This document shows positions 35,229-49,741 of a DNA stretch of 64,000 nt, one piece after another; position 1 is the first letter of the stretch, and each line of letters opens with the position of its first letter. Made by a program: the position numbers and the translations under genes. The DNA is from Tetrahymena thermophila SB210 (Eukaryota; Ciliophora; Oligohymenophorea; Hymenostomatida; Tetrahymenidae): the NCBI RefSeq assembly GCF_000189635.1, contig NW_002476261.1, positions 124,001 through 188,000 on the forward strand, written 5' to 3'. Under the pieces are notes generated by a model that searched no databases, was not told the DNA's origin, and was given only the letters and a program-made list of their open reading frames with translations.

Positions 35229-36992
35229 CTAATTGGACAAATCTTATAAAAATTTAGAAATTTTACTTTTGCTTTTTTAACTTAAACTAATTAATGTTTT
35301 ACAAATGATACACTTTTTTATTAAAAAATAAATAGATTTAGAAAATAATCAAGCAATTATGCATATCAAATTCTTGTATTTTACATAAGCAGAAAGCAAT
35401 ACTTTTGTTTTTGTTAAGAGTTTATTTATTTATTAATTTTCATTTTCATTTTGAAATTATATTACAGTTTTAAAAATATTTGTTGACATTTTTAATCATT
35501 CATTTTGAATTTAACTTTTTTTACATAATAAATATGTTTAATTTTTTATTTTATAAAAATAATTATTTGTATTTTTTATAATAATTTATACTAAGTTTAA
35601 ATTTTATACATAAAAATTATTTTTTTCTTGAGATAAACTTTAAATTTTCTATGAATTTAATAATAAAAGTAAATAAAAAAAATATTTAAACATAAAATTT
35701 ATAGATTTTGACTAAAAAAATATTCATTATTTTTGTTTTAGTTTATGAAATTTTTAAAACTATAATCATAACATTTATTGGGCAAAAATTATAAAGAATT
35801 AAATTGCATAACATCTAACTAGTAAATAAACTTTTTATTTCCAAATATTACAAATTTAAATTTGTTTTGGTTAATTTTATTAGTTATTTCTTGTTAAAAA
35901 TTAATCTTAACTTTTGGATAGTAAAATACATAATGGTTAAGATGTTTTGAAAGCATACAAACAATATATATTTCTTTTTAATTTTATAATTTTCAACTTA
36001 ATTAAATTAAACATACATTAAAATAAATTTATCATTTGCAATTATTTATTTAATATCTTTCCTTAAAATTTATTTCAAATTTAAATAAATTCTGCATTTA
36101 AAAAGTGAAATAATTATCATAAGTAAAATTTAAAAACTATTTAATAGAGAAAAATAATATAGAAATTCAGTCATATTTATTGAAGAAAGTAGAAATTTGT
36201 TAAATTTTGCAAAATCTTTTTTCTGTATTTTATATATTTTTTGATTTTTAATTTAGATCAAAAATAAATTTTTTGATTAATTCAGATTTTTTCATAATTG
36301 TGCAAAGATTTGAAATTTATATATATATTTTTAAAGATTGAAGATAAAATCAAAAAGTTAAATAATTTATAACAGATATAATGTGGTAGATAAATAGAAA
36401 GAAAGGTAGAGAGAGAGCGACCTTATAATAGTGAAAACGATTAACTTAAGTGAACAAAACAAATAATGAATTTTAAATGCTACAGATATAATACATTTTT
36501 AAAAATTGCAAAATAATCATTTGATAGTGAATTATTTGCTAATTGAATGATTGATAGATAGTTTAATTTATTTATAAAAGAGAATAATCTAATTTATTAT
36601 TATTTTATTTAGATAATTGTATATTTATTTATTGATTTAATAAAAGCTTTCCAATCTACACATCCAATAAAAATAGAATTTAGCTAATTGCAATTGTTTT
36701 TATCATTTCAGGACTGAATTTCGCATTTAAATTTTCATATTTTAGTTATGAATGCTTGTTGATTTGGAAAAAGTAGAAGATTATAAGCTAATATTATTAT
36801 TTATTATTGGTTATTTTGCTCTTTTTTTATTTATTTATTAATTTAGCAAGTATGAGTGCATGAATAAGGATGGATGGATTGATGTTTGTTTTAATTCACT
36901 TAAATTAAGCAATTTTAATTACTATTATATTTTTATAATTTATTTATTATTATTAATTGCCTTTTCTGTCAGCTAAATAAATTGTTTCTAAT
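35229..36992. other. A+T-rich intergenic region
   Basis: About 1.8 kb between AK7 and the 3' end of RLP24, both on the - strand. Long A/T runs and a purine-rich GA patch near 36398-36420 are the only features. No gene seen. Confidence 0.6.
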
Positions 36993-38066
36993 TCAATCAG
37001 AAAGTTCATTACTTTCTTCGTCCATACCATCATTTTTAGGGACTTATTTATTCTTTTTAGCCTTTAAGCTGGCTGCTAAATTTTGCTTAACTAATTCTTG
37101 GTGCTTTTCTTTAAGTTGTTCTTCAATGGTATGCTTAACTGGACCTTCAGGGATAAGAGTAGCATGCTTTTCAAGGTCTTTCTTAATTTATTGTTATTTA
37201 ACTCTTCTTGAAAGTTTTAATCTATTTTCCTTAAATATTTCTTCTCTAGTTTATTTAATCTTTTCAATTCTCTTCATGGCTCTGATTGTGTTAACATATA
37301 ACTCACGATTGTATTTAACGGGCTCGTTTCTCTTCTTTTCGAAGTCAAAAACGGAGTCTTTGAGCATTTCCTTACCTATTATAATACAAAATATTTTTAT
37401 TTACTATGATTATTCATTTCCTTTTAACTTAAATGTAATTTTGTAGTGATTAAAAATTTATATGATTAAAGATAAATTTAATTTGATTAAATTTCTCCTT
37501 TTTGTTTTGCAGCATTTTGGTTATTAGCTTTATATTTCTTTTTAATCCTACAATAATTTACAACAATCAGCCATTATTAAAATTGTTTCTAAGCTCGATT
37601 ATAATTCAAGCCAAGCTCAACAAACTAAAATAATGAAATTGTTTATAAATTAATAAATAAATAGTTAGTCATACCATGAGCCTTTCTGTAAGCCTTTGTC
37701 CATTTCATCTTTCTAGGATTGTGTTTGGCCTTGAAATGTCTATGGCACTTTGATCTGCAGAATCTAAAGACCTATAAAATTATTAAAAAGCATGAATTAG
37801 TTAAGCAAGCAATAATAAGGTGACAAATGTGTGTGTGTATTATATAGAAGTAAATATGATTAGTAGTAGGCAAGAGGTAAATTAGTAGGATAAAATAGAA
37901 TTTTAATGAAGGAAATGCAGATAACTTTAATTATTTGTATTGCTCTTGCCTAAATTAGCTAGTAAAAATGAAAAGCTCAAGTTACCTTAGAGTCGTTACG
38001 GACAAATTAAATACCATGACCAGGGTAAACTGGACTAGAGCAAAAGTAGCACTTCTCAATTCTCAT
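36993..38066 (-). CDS. RLP24: RLP24, pre-60S ribosome biogenesis protein
   Basis: Three exons (-): 37986-38066, 37675-37771 and 36993-37375 (561 bases, 186 residues, frame closed). The N-terminus [18 protein letters not shown] with Cys6, Cys9, Cys32 and Cys36 is the zinc-binding L24e fold. Next come [20 protein letters not shown] and [15 protein letters not shown], which separate RLP24 from ribosomal protein eL24. RLP24 holds the eL24 site on nuclear pre-60S particles and is removed in the cytoplasm by the Drg1-type AAA ATPase; the C-terminal part that contacts it is Lys/Glu-rich here as expected. Length matches the family. Introns are 214 and 299 bases. A long + strand frame over the last exon is only its antisense shadow. 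Confidence 0.96.
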
Positions 38067-41000
38067 GATTATTAATTAATAGAAATTAGACTAATCTAAA
38101 TGTTATTTTATATATATTATTTAATTAAAAAACAAAAGTAAATATTTGTCTTTGTTTCACTTATTTTTAATTGTGATTTATAATTATTCTTTTTTGATTC
38201 ATTCATATTTTTTTGCTATGAGTGAGATTCATTATTTTCATTCAAAAGATATCAAAGAGCTATCATGCAAAATTGAATGCACTTTTTAGCTCATTTTACA
38301 ATACATTTATACATACACACACCTATTGCAAAATCAATTAATAATTATTTTTGTATCTTGTATTATTTTATGCAAAATTAATTCGTCCTTTCTTTTAAAT
38401 TTCATTCTACTTTTTAACTCTCAGAAATAATAAATTAGAATTTTATTCATTAATTTAAAAATTATTTTTTTTCAACTCAAAAAAAACAAATTTTTTAATT
38501 TTTATTCTCAAAATATTTTATTTTCTAATTATTTTTTTTCTAAATTTTTAATTATTTATTATTAACTCCCAAAAAAAAAAATTGAATTTAAAATAAATTA
38601 AATAAAATTAATTTAAGTAAAAATTTATTTTTAGAAATTCTTTCATAAGTGTTTGATTTATTCTTTATTACTGTGAAGTAAAGACTTAAAATAATATTAA
38701 GTAATTAAATACTTAATTAATTTTTTTGCAGAGTTAATTCATTTTTAAATTGCATTAAAGCTTAATATTTATAAAAGAAAATAAAAATCAGATTCAGATT
38801 TTAATTTGTAAATTAAGATTACTGAGTTTTAAATACAACAAATAAAAGATAATCAAAATTTAAATCTTAATTATTTTAAGGAATATTACATCATTTATTT
38901 TTAAATGCTATGGGATTTTGTCAATTCTATCTTTAAATCCCAATCTTAAAAAGTCTATAAAATTTTTAAGGCACAATCATAGAATAGTAAAACTATTCAA
39001 GATAAAAAAAAAAGATGGATGGAGGAAATAACTTTAAATAAAAATAAAAATACAATAAAGAGCTTTTCATATTATAAATATCTTACTACTTTTTAAAAAT
39101 ATATTTTAGCTTTTTAATAAAATTTAGGAAAGATATAATAACTTTTCAGTATGCTATTTGAAAATTACTGAAAAATAGTACAAATCATCCTCATAAATGA
39201 TGAATTACATAAAAAGTATTTAAATAATTAAAAAACTAGAAAATATTATACTTTTTACAAAAAAATGTGCTGGTATTACTAACAAAAAATTGATAGAGTA
39301 TATCTATCTATTCCAAAATATACATAACTTAAATAATTCCTTAAATTCTTTTTAATTTCATGAATTAAAGAAAAATTTTAAGATAATATTATTAAGTCTA
39401 GAAATACTAAAAATCCATTTTCTTAATTTCAGATGAATATCTTTTAAATACACTGAGTAAATTTCTGATTTGTTTATTTCAAAAACTGTAACATAAACTT
39501 TTATAACTTAGAACAGGCAAAAATGCTTGCAAACCACTCTATAAAAAACCTAAAAATTTATTTAAAATTAATTAAAAAATATCTTTATAAAATAAAAGTT
39601 ATTTTAGAACACAAAAAAACGAATGAGAAGCGTTAAGTAGGTAGCTTTTTATGCGCATTATAATGTAAAAAAGAAAAAAATTTATGGACAAGTACTATAT
39701 TTAGTAAATAATTAATGGAATAAAAATAAATAAATATATTAGAGTTTTGATGGAATAACAATATATAATTCACTAAATAAATATATGTATAGAGAAATTT
39801 ACCAATAAATTTTTTAAAAGCAAAAAGGGAATAAAAAAATGAGTAATTAAAAAAAGCAATCTAAATGGTAAAAACAAATATCTATGTAATATAAATTAGA
39901 GTGACAACAAATAATAAATAATATTCATATATTAAAAAATAATAAAAAATGCTTATTTAAAATAAATAATTAAATGATTTTCATGGCTGAATATTTTTTA
40001 TGAGTTATGCTTTCAGCCAATCAAGAATAACTTTTAATTAAATAAAGGTTTAGTTTCTTGTTATTTTTATTACTTTTGATAGTACCCACCACCTTATGGA
40101 TATGGATAAATAGATAAATAGATTCATTATTTGATTAAAAATGTGATAGCTGATCACTAAAAAGTATATTAATCAATTAATGAATGAATACAAGTGATTT
40201 ATTTTGTATTAAAAAATCACTGCATAAGTAGTATTCACTCAAATAATTTAATCAATTAATTATTTATTTATTTTTTTTTTTAATATTTTAATTTATTGAT
40301 CTTTTAGTTTGCCTTTGATTTTGTTTGTAATTTTTTCATGTTAATCATAAAATAATAGAGAAAAAACTACAAAAAATTAGAGGAAAGATAGTTACTACAA
40401 TTTTTATCTAAAGCAAAAAGTGAGAATAACCTTAATAATATTGATTAAGAAAAAGAAAAACAAAAATTAATTAAAAGCATATTGCAAATTTACCTGTAGA
40501 TCGTACTATAACTCATTCGTAGTAAACAAAAGCAGTACAAAATTTTTATTATTCCATTTTTATCTGAATAACAATAAAATAAGCAATCCGATTCCTTTAC
40601 TTTAGTGGAGTTTTTTTTTTGAAAAAGGTGCTTGAATACTTGAATTTTAGCAAACTCTATTTTTTATTGACTAAGCATAGATAGATAGATATAAAGCAAA
40701 AAAGCATACAAATACAGAATAAAGAAAAATATTTATTATTGTAGGTTTGACTTACATATAAAAAATATATAAATTATTATTCAAACACATAAAAATCATA
40801 AGAAATACTTATCTATCATACATAAATATAGATAAAATAAAGGAATAGGAAATCTACTTCGGGTTATTTAAGTAAAAATAACAGTATTTTCACTGTGAAA
40901 GATAGAAAGCAAAGCTTAAATCCATAGTAGAATCTTCTTCTTTACGCATAGCTACAGATTTTTTTAAACTATTATATCTCTTCAGCTAATCTGCATTCAT

Positions 41001-41119
41001 ATATAAAGAATAAGCATTCTTAATTACTAATTAAAAAATAAATTCACTCGTATATCTGAAAGGGTTCATTTAAGTTCATCCAACTCAAGATAAGAAAAGA
41101 AATTTTAAGCTACTTTTTA
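38067..41119. other. 3-kb A+T-rich intergenic region
   Basis: Spacer between divergent RLP24 (-) and the Gln/Asn-rich gene (+), so it should contain both promoters. I see GATA runs near 40677-40690 and poly-A/T tracts but no coding frame or structured RNA. Confidence 0.55.
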
Positions 41120-44100
41120 ATGTGGGGAAAAAATAAAAAAATCAATGAATTGATAAAGGAAATAAACCAACAATAAGAGATAGATTTGGAAGATTTAAAT
41201 TATATCCAGCAAAGCTATATTACTCGTGAAGATAATATACTCCACCTTCGTATTTATTTGATGCAAATTATTGAAAATGGTTTTGGATTAAGAGGAGGCT
41301 CGGCTAGCGGAAATCAAAATTTAAACGCAGCTAACCAAAATACTCTCAATGAGCTTAGGTAAATTATTTATTCTCTCCAAAGCTTGGAAAAGTATCGTGC
41401 TGATTATGAAGACTAAGTTATTGCTAAATACTAAAACTTTTTAGCTAGTAAAAGCAATACGAATAGTAACGCAGGGATAAAAGCACTAGGATTTAAGATA
41501 TTCTCCAAGATCCACAAATTGAATGTTGCCTATCTCAATAAGATTCAAGTGTTTTTTCCTAAATTGTATGATATTATTTTTTAGGATCAGCTATCTCTCA
41601 ATAGTACGATGAAAGAAAGTGCAACTCAACTAATAAGCAAGTCTGGATTAACTCTTGGTAAGATTTTTGCTTTAGTAGCCAAATCAGGAAGATAAAGACT
41701 CCAAAAGGAACTTACTAAACTGCAGAACTACTCAAGCTACTATTCTCAGCTCGCTCAGGAGAGAAGTAAGAACAATAAAAACGAAAGGTTCTATTCTGAT
41801 AAATACCTTTAAGGCTTTGAGTCTTTCTCGTATATAATAAGCTTACAAAAAAAATTTTATTTAAGACAGTAGCCTCCTTACAAAACATTATTGACATCTA
41901 AAAAGAAAGAAAAGGCAAACAGCAATGTCAGCTTTGCAGGTGGTATTGGAGGTCCCAACATGTACGATGACATCATGAACATTGACAAAAAAAGTAAGAA
42001 TGAAATTGGTGGTGGAAATGGAGCTGTTGGATCCTCTTAAAGTTTACACTTTTAGAAGGAATATGAGTCTATTTTTGAAATAATCTTGAGTAATTATGAA
42101 AAATACATGAAAGACTACGTATCTAACAATAAATATATAAGTTTTAAGATTCGAGCTTATACTTAAAGTGTAGTCAAATTAAAACCAATCAATAAAAGAA
42201 ATCCACTTTACAATAGAATAAATCACTAGAACTATTAAAAAGAGTAAGAAAATCGCTAAAAGATTATCCAACAGAACTAGTCATTAGATAATATTAGTTA
42301 AGTACAGAATAATTAATAGCAGATACAAAGGACTAATGCTGCTAGCACCAGTAATCTTGACAGATTAATGCCTCCTACTTATGACTTTAACCAACGAAAT
42401 AATTAAATAAAGAATTCACCTTCAAAGAGTGTATAGAGGACATTTTAGAGTATTACTCTCAACCCAGTTAGTATGGACTCATCTTAATTTAATAACTTCA
42501 GGAAAAGAAATATAGATAGTTCTCAGTCTAATTATAATCAAAGTTAAGGAGGGTAGTACTAATAGCAATCCTACTAAATGTAAAATTATAGTAACACAAA
42601 TACTAATTAATAAACTGCAGCTAAAAAATTTCAAATGCCAACAGCGCCAATCTTTTTATCAAATACTCTGAATATTAATAACAATAATAATAATAATAAG
42701 TATTCCAGTCATTCAAACAGGGATATTAGTGAAGATTGCTCATCTCAACTTAATCAAAATGAAGAAGTTCTTTCTAACAACGGCTTGCCTTCCTACACAG
42801 AAATCGCTATTGGTAATGACTAATAAAATTTAAATAATAATACAAAGAGCTACTATGATAATTAAAAAGAAAAAGAGGACTTCATTAGACCTCTCTCTTA
42901 TCAGATTAAAGCTCCTAGCGAACGTTACAAGCTAAGATAGGAAAGTCCTCAGCTAGTGCAAAATCTTTTAGAACAGTAGCAAAACTAATAACCATACTTG
43001 AGGAGAGAGTCAGAAGATAGAATTTTAAATCAAAGAAGATTAAGTAAAAAGAATATAGACTATTAAGGCTCTCTAGATACAATAGATTAGGCTAGCAGCA
43101 TACTATAAAACACTCTGCAATTAGCTTAAGGCTAAAGAAAGAGTATGAATAACATTTTATAAATAACAACTCAGTCAGTCTTAAACATCACCTAAGATGT
43201 AAATAAACAAATTCCTAGTATTCCTAGTATAGCAGCTGCTGTCAACGATGACTCAACTAAAAACTCCTAGAATGCCTTAGCAGATATTCAGCAGATAGCC
43301 TCTGAACCTAAAATGACAGGCTATCCAATGTCATCTCAGATTCCTCCTACACATTTTACAAGCTTAACAAGTCTAGATTTTGCACCTTAACAAAAAGATT
43401 TCTTTTTAGTTTCTTCAACTCAAGCAGCTTCTCTACAGTAGCAAACACAAGGTAATGAGCAGCCTTATTCAATCCTTCAAAATTATCGTTCATAGTTCCC
43501 CATGGCTGGAAACATCTTATTGAAAAAGAATAAAAATCCTAACAACATTGAGGAATTGTAATAAATGCAGAGGTTGTTAAACGGAGTTAATCAATAAATT
43601 GGATAACAGTAGCAACAATAAATTTAATAATAGCAGCAATAAATAGCAAATAACTTAAATAGTAATAATAATCTAAATATTACTGGCACAAATAGCAGTA
43701 TAACCATGAATAACAGCAATACCTTTGCAACTCCTTCTACTGCAGTTAGTTAATAAAGGCTTATGCAATAATATCAACAATAACAACAAAGTGCTAAGCG
43801 AGCTGCTGCTCTTCTTAATTAAAACATGCCTCCAATCTAAAATGTAGTAAATTTTCCTGTACAAAATATGTTACTTACAAATAATGGGTTTTCATCAACT
43901 AAGAGTTCTACTAGATAATCCCAATAAATGCAATTTGGAATGCAGAGCTTCCCTGAAAGCAACATGCTAATTCGTTAAAGTTTAAATCTCCCACTCCAAT
44001 AGCAATAACAATAACAGTAATAAGTTTCTTAAGCTAATTAAGATGATTAAAACAGCATATTAAATTCGAATGCTATGAAAATTAATCCAAGACAATCTCG

Positions 44101-45256
44101 CACAAACTAACTTTTAATCCAATCTTAGCAATTTTCTACCATGGTACAAAATAATATTCTCACACATTAGTTATAAATGCAATAGTTATAAAGAGATTCT
44201 CTGTAACAGAAATATATCTAGCAATAGCAGCAATAGCAAATCTTAATTTAATAGCAATAGTAGGGCTTGAATCCTGCTGCTTTTTTCTAGTCACCTACTT
44301 CAAATAATTCTATGTAATTAGGTTCCCTTACTTAATAGCCTCTACAAAAAAAGTAATTCGGCTAATCACAATTTGGTTTAGTTGGCAATTCGTAATAGTC
44401 TCCTTCACAATTGTTTATGCCTTAGTTATCTGGAGCTTAGCCTAACTAAAACTAGCAATAATATTCTCTATCACAGCATAATTTATTCTAGACTTAATCA
44501 CTCTAATAACTCCCTTCTAACAACAGTAATTAAATTTTACAATACCCTAATACTAATTAGCAGCAAGGATACATTTAAGCTATGAATAGTAATGCTAATT
44601 AGTTAGCTTAAGCTTAAAGCATATTAAACCTTTAAAATATCATGAGTTAAAAATATATTTCTTAAGAGATTAACTTCAAGAAACTTAGAGGTAGCTTGAG
44701 CAACAATCCCAAGTAATTAAGTTCAAATTTACTTACACAAAATAATTTTAATGAAAGTTCAACCAAAGGCTCTCGTCATAGAAAAAAATATTTAGGTAAT
44801 GCCTATCACCTAAATGGAACAAGTAATCTAACAAATGGAAACGGATTATTAGGGGAAATAACTAAAATTACTGAAGAAAATACAGGCAGCAACATACTTG
44901 AAAAAAGAGACATAAACTCTGCGAGTTCAGTATACCGCAAACAAAATGAAGGATTAGATATTAAACCAAATACTACTCGTAATCACTTAAATTTGAAACT
45001 CTCAACAATTTAAAATGAACTTGAAGATAAAAACTAAACAGAATAAGAGACTGATATGTATTCTAAAACTTATACAGCAATGAAAAATTTCGTAATATCT
45101 CCTCCAAGAAAAGTAATTGCATCAAAAGGATCAAAACGTTAGAATAACGATGGAGAGTCAAATGAGGGTTTCCAAAATAATCCAATTCTAATGAAAAAAC
45201 CTTCTCTGAGTAGTGTTAGCATGGCTCCAGTTAGCCTTTCCTTACAACAAAGTTGA
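41120..45256 (+). CDS. Gln/Asn-rich protein, 1378 residues, unknown
   Basis: One uninterrupted frame of 1379 codons from ATG at 41120 to TGA at 45254-45256. Many in-frame TAA/TAG codons are read as Gln. Residues 1 to about 370 are ordinary: mostly helical, with leucine-rich and charged segments, a Gly-rich insert, and a KEYESIFEIILSNYEKYMKDY stretch. The remaining 1000 residues are of low complexity, dominated by Gln, Asn, Ser, Pro and Met, with several poly-Gln runs written as CAA/CAG/TAA/TAG mixtures. No known domain, signal peptide or membrane segment is recognised. A globular head with a long prion-like tail suggests an assembly or condensate protein, for example an RNA- or endocytosis-related scaffold, but this is inference. 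Absence of introns in so long a gene stands out beside its neighbours. Confidence 0.85.
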
Positions 45257-46692
45257 AAAAAGCAGAAATTAAATTGATAATAAATTTGTTCATACTAAAA
45301 GTCATAAAATAAATACTTTCATAATTTTAATCAAAAAAAGGAAGAAAATTAAAAAAACATTTTATATTAAATTAATTACCTAATAAAATTAAAAATTTTA
45401 CAACTATATAAAGCAACAAAGAGCCAAACAAAAAAATAAATAAATAAAGCTATAATTTTTGATGATTCTAACTAAAAAATCTGACTAAAAGAATATATGA
45501 AAAATGAAATAAATAACTAATTAATTTAATAATAATTTAAACTAAAAGAATAAATAAGCCTTTTATAACTTAAATAAATATTTAGCAAATAAACGCTTTT
45601 ATAATAACATATATAAAATAATTATATATTTATAAAACTATTATCCCTTAATTATTATTATACATATTTTTTCATGTCCCTTACTCTCGTCTTTGTATTT
45701 CTTATTTCTATGACTATCTTATCCTGTAAAACTTTTATAAAATTAATTCGTTAATTCATTTATTATTTTGTTTACTTTAACTATTTTGAGTATGTACAAA
45801 ACTATTTTAAATAATTTTAAAACTTTTAATTATTTTAGTGAAATTCCAAAATAGTGCAAATAATCTTACTTATTTCTTACAAATAAATGTAAAAAATAAT
45901 GGAAAATATTATTTTGCTAATCTCCTAAATGTTATTTATTTACCGAGATTGTAAAAAAGTACAATAAATTTTAAGTATATTTGTTATTTCCTCACCAATA
46001 TCTCCTAATTATATCTATCTATAATTTCAAATTTAAAAATATGAATTATTTAAACAAATATTCCTTCATTTTTTAAAAAATATTTAACTATGAATTTTTA
46101 TTATGACTATTACATTTAAATAATAAGGGAATTTAATGTTTTAAAAACTTATTTTAGATGAATATGTTTGTTCTTTTTGTAGATCAAATCATTTTTATTA
46201 TATTCGAATTATAAAAAATTATAGATTTTAAAATAATTTTGAAAAATAATTGAAATATGTCTACAATTATAATAAAATTAAGTAACTTAATTGCACGGTA
46301 TTTTTAAAGTAATAAATAATAAGAAAATTTAAAGACATTTATTCTATTTCTTTTACAACTTACTTACTTACTTTTTTTCAAGACTATATGATAAAATAAA
46401 AATTATATTTTGTTTTGAATTTTTGAGATGCTTTTTATCTTTGTTTCATTAAAAAAACTCCAAACCAAAAAATTATTTTAATATTGCTTGAATTAAAGAA
46501 TATTTTTATTGATTGTTAGTTAGGATAAATGTATATCAGAGTTATTACTAGATAACAAATATTCTACTCACTGGAAGATATATTATAAAAAATTGTTTAA
46601 ATTAACAAATTAATTTGTATTGACACTTAATAAATTTCAAGTGGCAATATAAAACTATAAAAATTGAATAGTTGAATATAGCTTTATTTAAA
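45257..46692. other. A+T-rich intergenic region
   Basis: Spacer between two + strand genes. No coding frame or RNA gene is visible. The last part must contain the promoter of the methyltransferase gene. Confidence 0.6.
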
Positions 46693-48261
46693 ATGTAACC
46701 TCAACAGAATTAAAATTAGTAGCAATAATAATAGCAGCAATCATAGCAACAGCAGTAATAAAATTAGCAACTGCCACAGCTTCAATAATCTATGTCTTCA
46801 TAGCAGTAACAAAATTAATAGTAAGAAAAATAAATTATAATAAAAAGAGGTACAACTTCAAAAAGAAACGACTACTGCTAGAATTTTGTTAATACTCATG
46901 AGCGTCCATAGAATTTTATTATGAATATCCGTCCAGAAGAGCGTTTTATAGGTAATATTTTCAAAAATGAATTTATTTTTTAAGTGTTAAATTCAAATTC
47001 TAAAAAATTAATTGATTATTGAGCAGAATGAATGTCTATTGAAAACAAATTTAAGAAATAAATGTGAATCAATCAAAATAAACTTTTCTTTTATTAAAAT
47101 AGAATACCCAAAATTGCAAGATTTGATAAAATTTAAGGATGATTTAATTAAAAAGCGTAACCATCCTCCTGTATATTTAAAGGCTGATTTAAAATATTAT
47201 GATTTGTCTAAGCTTGGTAAGTTTGATGTCATTATGATGGATCCACCTTGGAAGGAATATGAAGAGAGAGTACAAGGTCTTCCCATATATAGCCAGTATC
47301 CTGAGAAATTTAATTCATGGGATCTAAATGAAATTGCTGCATTACCTATTGATGAAATTTCAGATAAACCTAGCTTTTTGTTTTTATGGGTAGGCTCCGA
47401 TCATTTAGATTAGGTATTTAAAAGAATTTATTAATGCATTTATTTACTTAGTAGACAGCTTAAACAATAAAAATATTAATAATTATGGGTGTTTTAATAA
47501 TTAATTTTACATTTATTTTAATGTAGGGAAGAGAACTGTTTAGAAAGTGGGGATATAAAAGATGTGAAGATATAGTTTGGGTAAAAACTAATAAAGATAA
47601 AACCAAAGAATATATAGAATTACCTCATTCAAACCTTCTTGTGAGAGTTAAAGAACACTGTCTAGTAGGTTTACGTGGAGATGTAAAAAGGGCTTCTGAT
47701 TCTCATTTTATTCATGCAAATATAGATACTGATGTCATAGTAGCTGAGGAGCCTCCTCTTGGAAGTAAAAAATATAGCTTTTCCTTTAATCATTTTAAGA
47801 TTTCATTTATATATTTTAATTGATATTTAAAAAGGTACTTAGAAACCTGCAGAAATATATGATATTATAGAGAGATTTTGCCTTGGAAGAAAGAGGTTAG
47901 AGTTATTTGGAGAAGTTCACAATGTCAGATAAGGTTGGTTAACTATTGGAAAATTATTGGATGAAAGCAACTTTAATTAAGATGAGTATAATAGTTGGTT
48001 TGATGGAGACAAAACTTATCCCTAAATATAAACCTATAGAGGTGGTAGATATGTAGGAACAACACCTGATATAGAATAACTCAGGCCAAAATCTCCAACC
48101 AAAAATAATTAAATGAATTCAAACTAAAATATGTCTGGTTCTTAGGTTTCTGTAAATTTTTTTCATATTCATTCATAATATCAAAATAATTTATTTATTT
48201 TTTTAAGGAATTTGACTTGGGAATACAATAGAAATAGCAAAAATTAAATCAGCAGTTTTGA
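46693..48261 (+). CDS. METTL14: MT-A70 adenine methyltransferase, METTL14 family
   Basis: Five exons: 46693-46951, 47103-47413, 47527-47764, 47835-48151 and 48208-48261 (1179 bases, 392 residues, frame closed). After a poly-Gln N-terminus (about 1-45) comes the string NDYCQNFVNTHERPQNFI, nearly as in animal METTL14, then EYPKLQDLI, the MT-A70 fold with DPPW at 133-136, FLFLWVGS, RKWGYKRCEDI, KEHCLVG, FIHANIDTDVI and LRPKSP. METTL14 partners METTL3 in mRNA m6A writing in the nucleus. Animal METTL14 has EPPL in place of DPPW and does not catalyse; this protein keeps DPPW. Ciliates also use MT-A70 proteins for DNA 6mA, so the substrate (RNA or DNA) is open. The last intron has two possible in-frame donors, at 48145 and 48152. 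Confidence 0.93.
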
Positions 48262-49741
48262 GTTAGATAAAAAATAAAAGTGTAAAAAATTGTAAGTGTC
48301 AACAAATTAATCAGATGTTGAATTTAAAATTAATTATTTTAAATTAAAAAACAGATTTTGTTTGTGTATTTATTTATATCATTGTAAATTTATTTATTCA
48401 AAGTAAATAAAATATTTAATTAAAATTAACTAAAAATTATTTTTATATAAATTTACTTGAAGATTAAAATTAAAATATTTAGTCTGCCTAAGTTATAATT
48501 TATAAGTAACCAATTTAATCTTTTTATGTAATTAATTTAAAATATTATGTATGATCGAAAGTTAATAATATTTAATTTGAATAAAATTGATTGATATGAT
48601 AACTTTATAGATAAATAAATAAGTTAATAATTTGAACATTTAAATTAAAAGTATTTAGTGAGTTTTATTGATCTTATTAGATTAAAAATTAAAAATATTA
48701 TTAAATGATCAATTCTAATTTAATTTATCTTTTTAAATTATATTATCAGAGTACCATAAATCTTCATTAACTAACACCTCACTCACTCCCATTTGTCTTA
48801 GTCTGATGCCTAAAAAGTGTTAATTAAAATTCAAAATTTTAGAAATTTTGGTATCAATTTAAGAGGATATAAAGTACTTTAAAAATTTTTTTATTTTTTA
48901 CTTTTGCACCATATTTAAATATTATTACTTTTTTTTATTTATTTAGAAATATGTTTAAAATTTATTTTTTAGCTTGAAAGGAAATACTTTATCCTCAAAA
49001 GGCTAACTTAAATCTAAAGAGTTTTATTGAAAAATATTTAAATATTAATTTGACCAGCTTAAGTAGTCAGTCATTTAAAGAATTTAATTTAATTTTTATG
49101 GTTAATTAACCATAGATTAGCGAATCAAAATTTTAAGAAAAATTAAAATTTTAAAAAGATAGAATGCTATATCTAAATAGGAAGATAGTCAATCGATGAA
49201 TCAACTTTTTAATTAAAATCATAAATATAAAAGTTAGTGGTAGATTTTGTTTTAATTTTTAAAGATAAGATTTAATAAATTAACTGAGGTTTAAAAAATA
49301 ATTAGACGATAAAAAGTTGAGAAGTGATAAGTGATGAATGTAAAAATTATTTATGAAGTTGAGAGCGTATATAAATGATTGTAAAAATATGGAGTGTAAT
49401 TTTTTATATGCAATATCTAATAAATTAAGATGGATTGTGAAATTATTAGATAATTTGCAAATAGTTTCTAAATGAAAGTGAATTATATGGTAATTATAAA
49501 TGAAATCAACAAGTTAATAATAAATATAATGCAATTAATAGATTACAAAAGGATAAACAAAAAATATCATTATTAAAAAGTAATTTAAACATATATTAAT
49601 AATAAATAACTCAATCACTAAAAGTAAAGAAGATATCTATCTATCAATCTATCTACCAACTCAAAATGAAAAATTAACCAAATAGGTATAGATTTTTTTG
49701 AATATAAGATGAATTATTCAGCCTTTTATATAATTAGAGCA
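48262..49741. other. A+T-rich intergenic region
   Basis: Spacer between two + strand genes, with ATCT/GATA-like short repeats near 49635-49660. No gene or structured RNA seen. Confidence 0.6.

Noticed and set aside
36982-37446. 154-codon open frame on the + strand
   Set aside because: It lies antisense to the last exon of RLP24, whose protein match is unambiguous.
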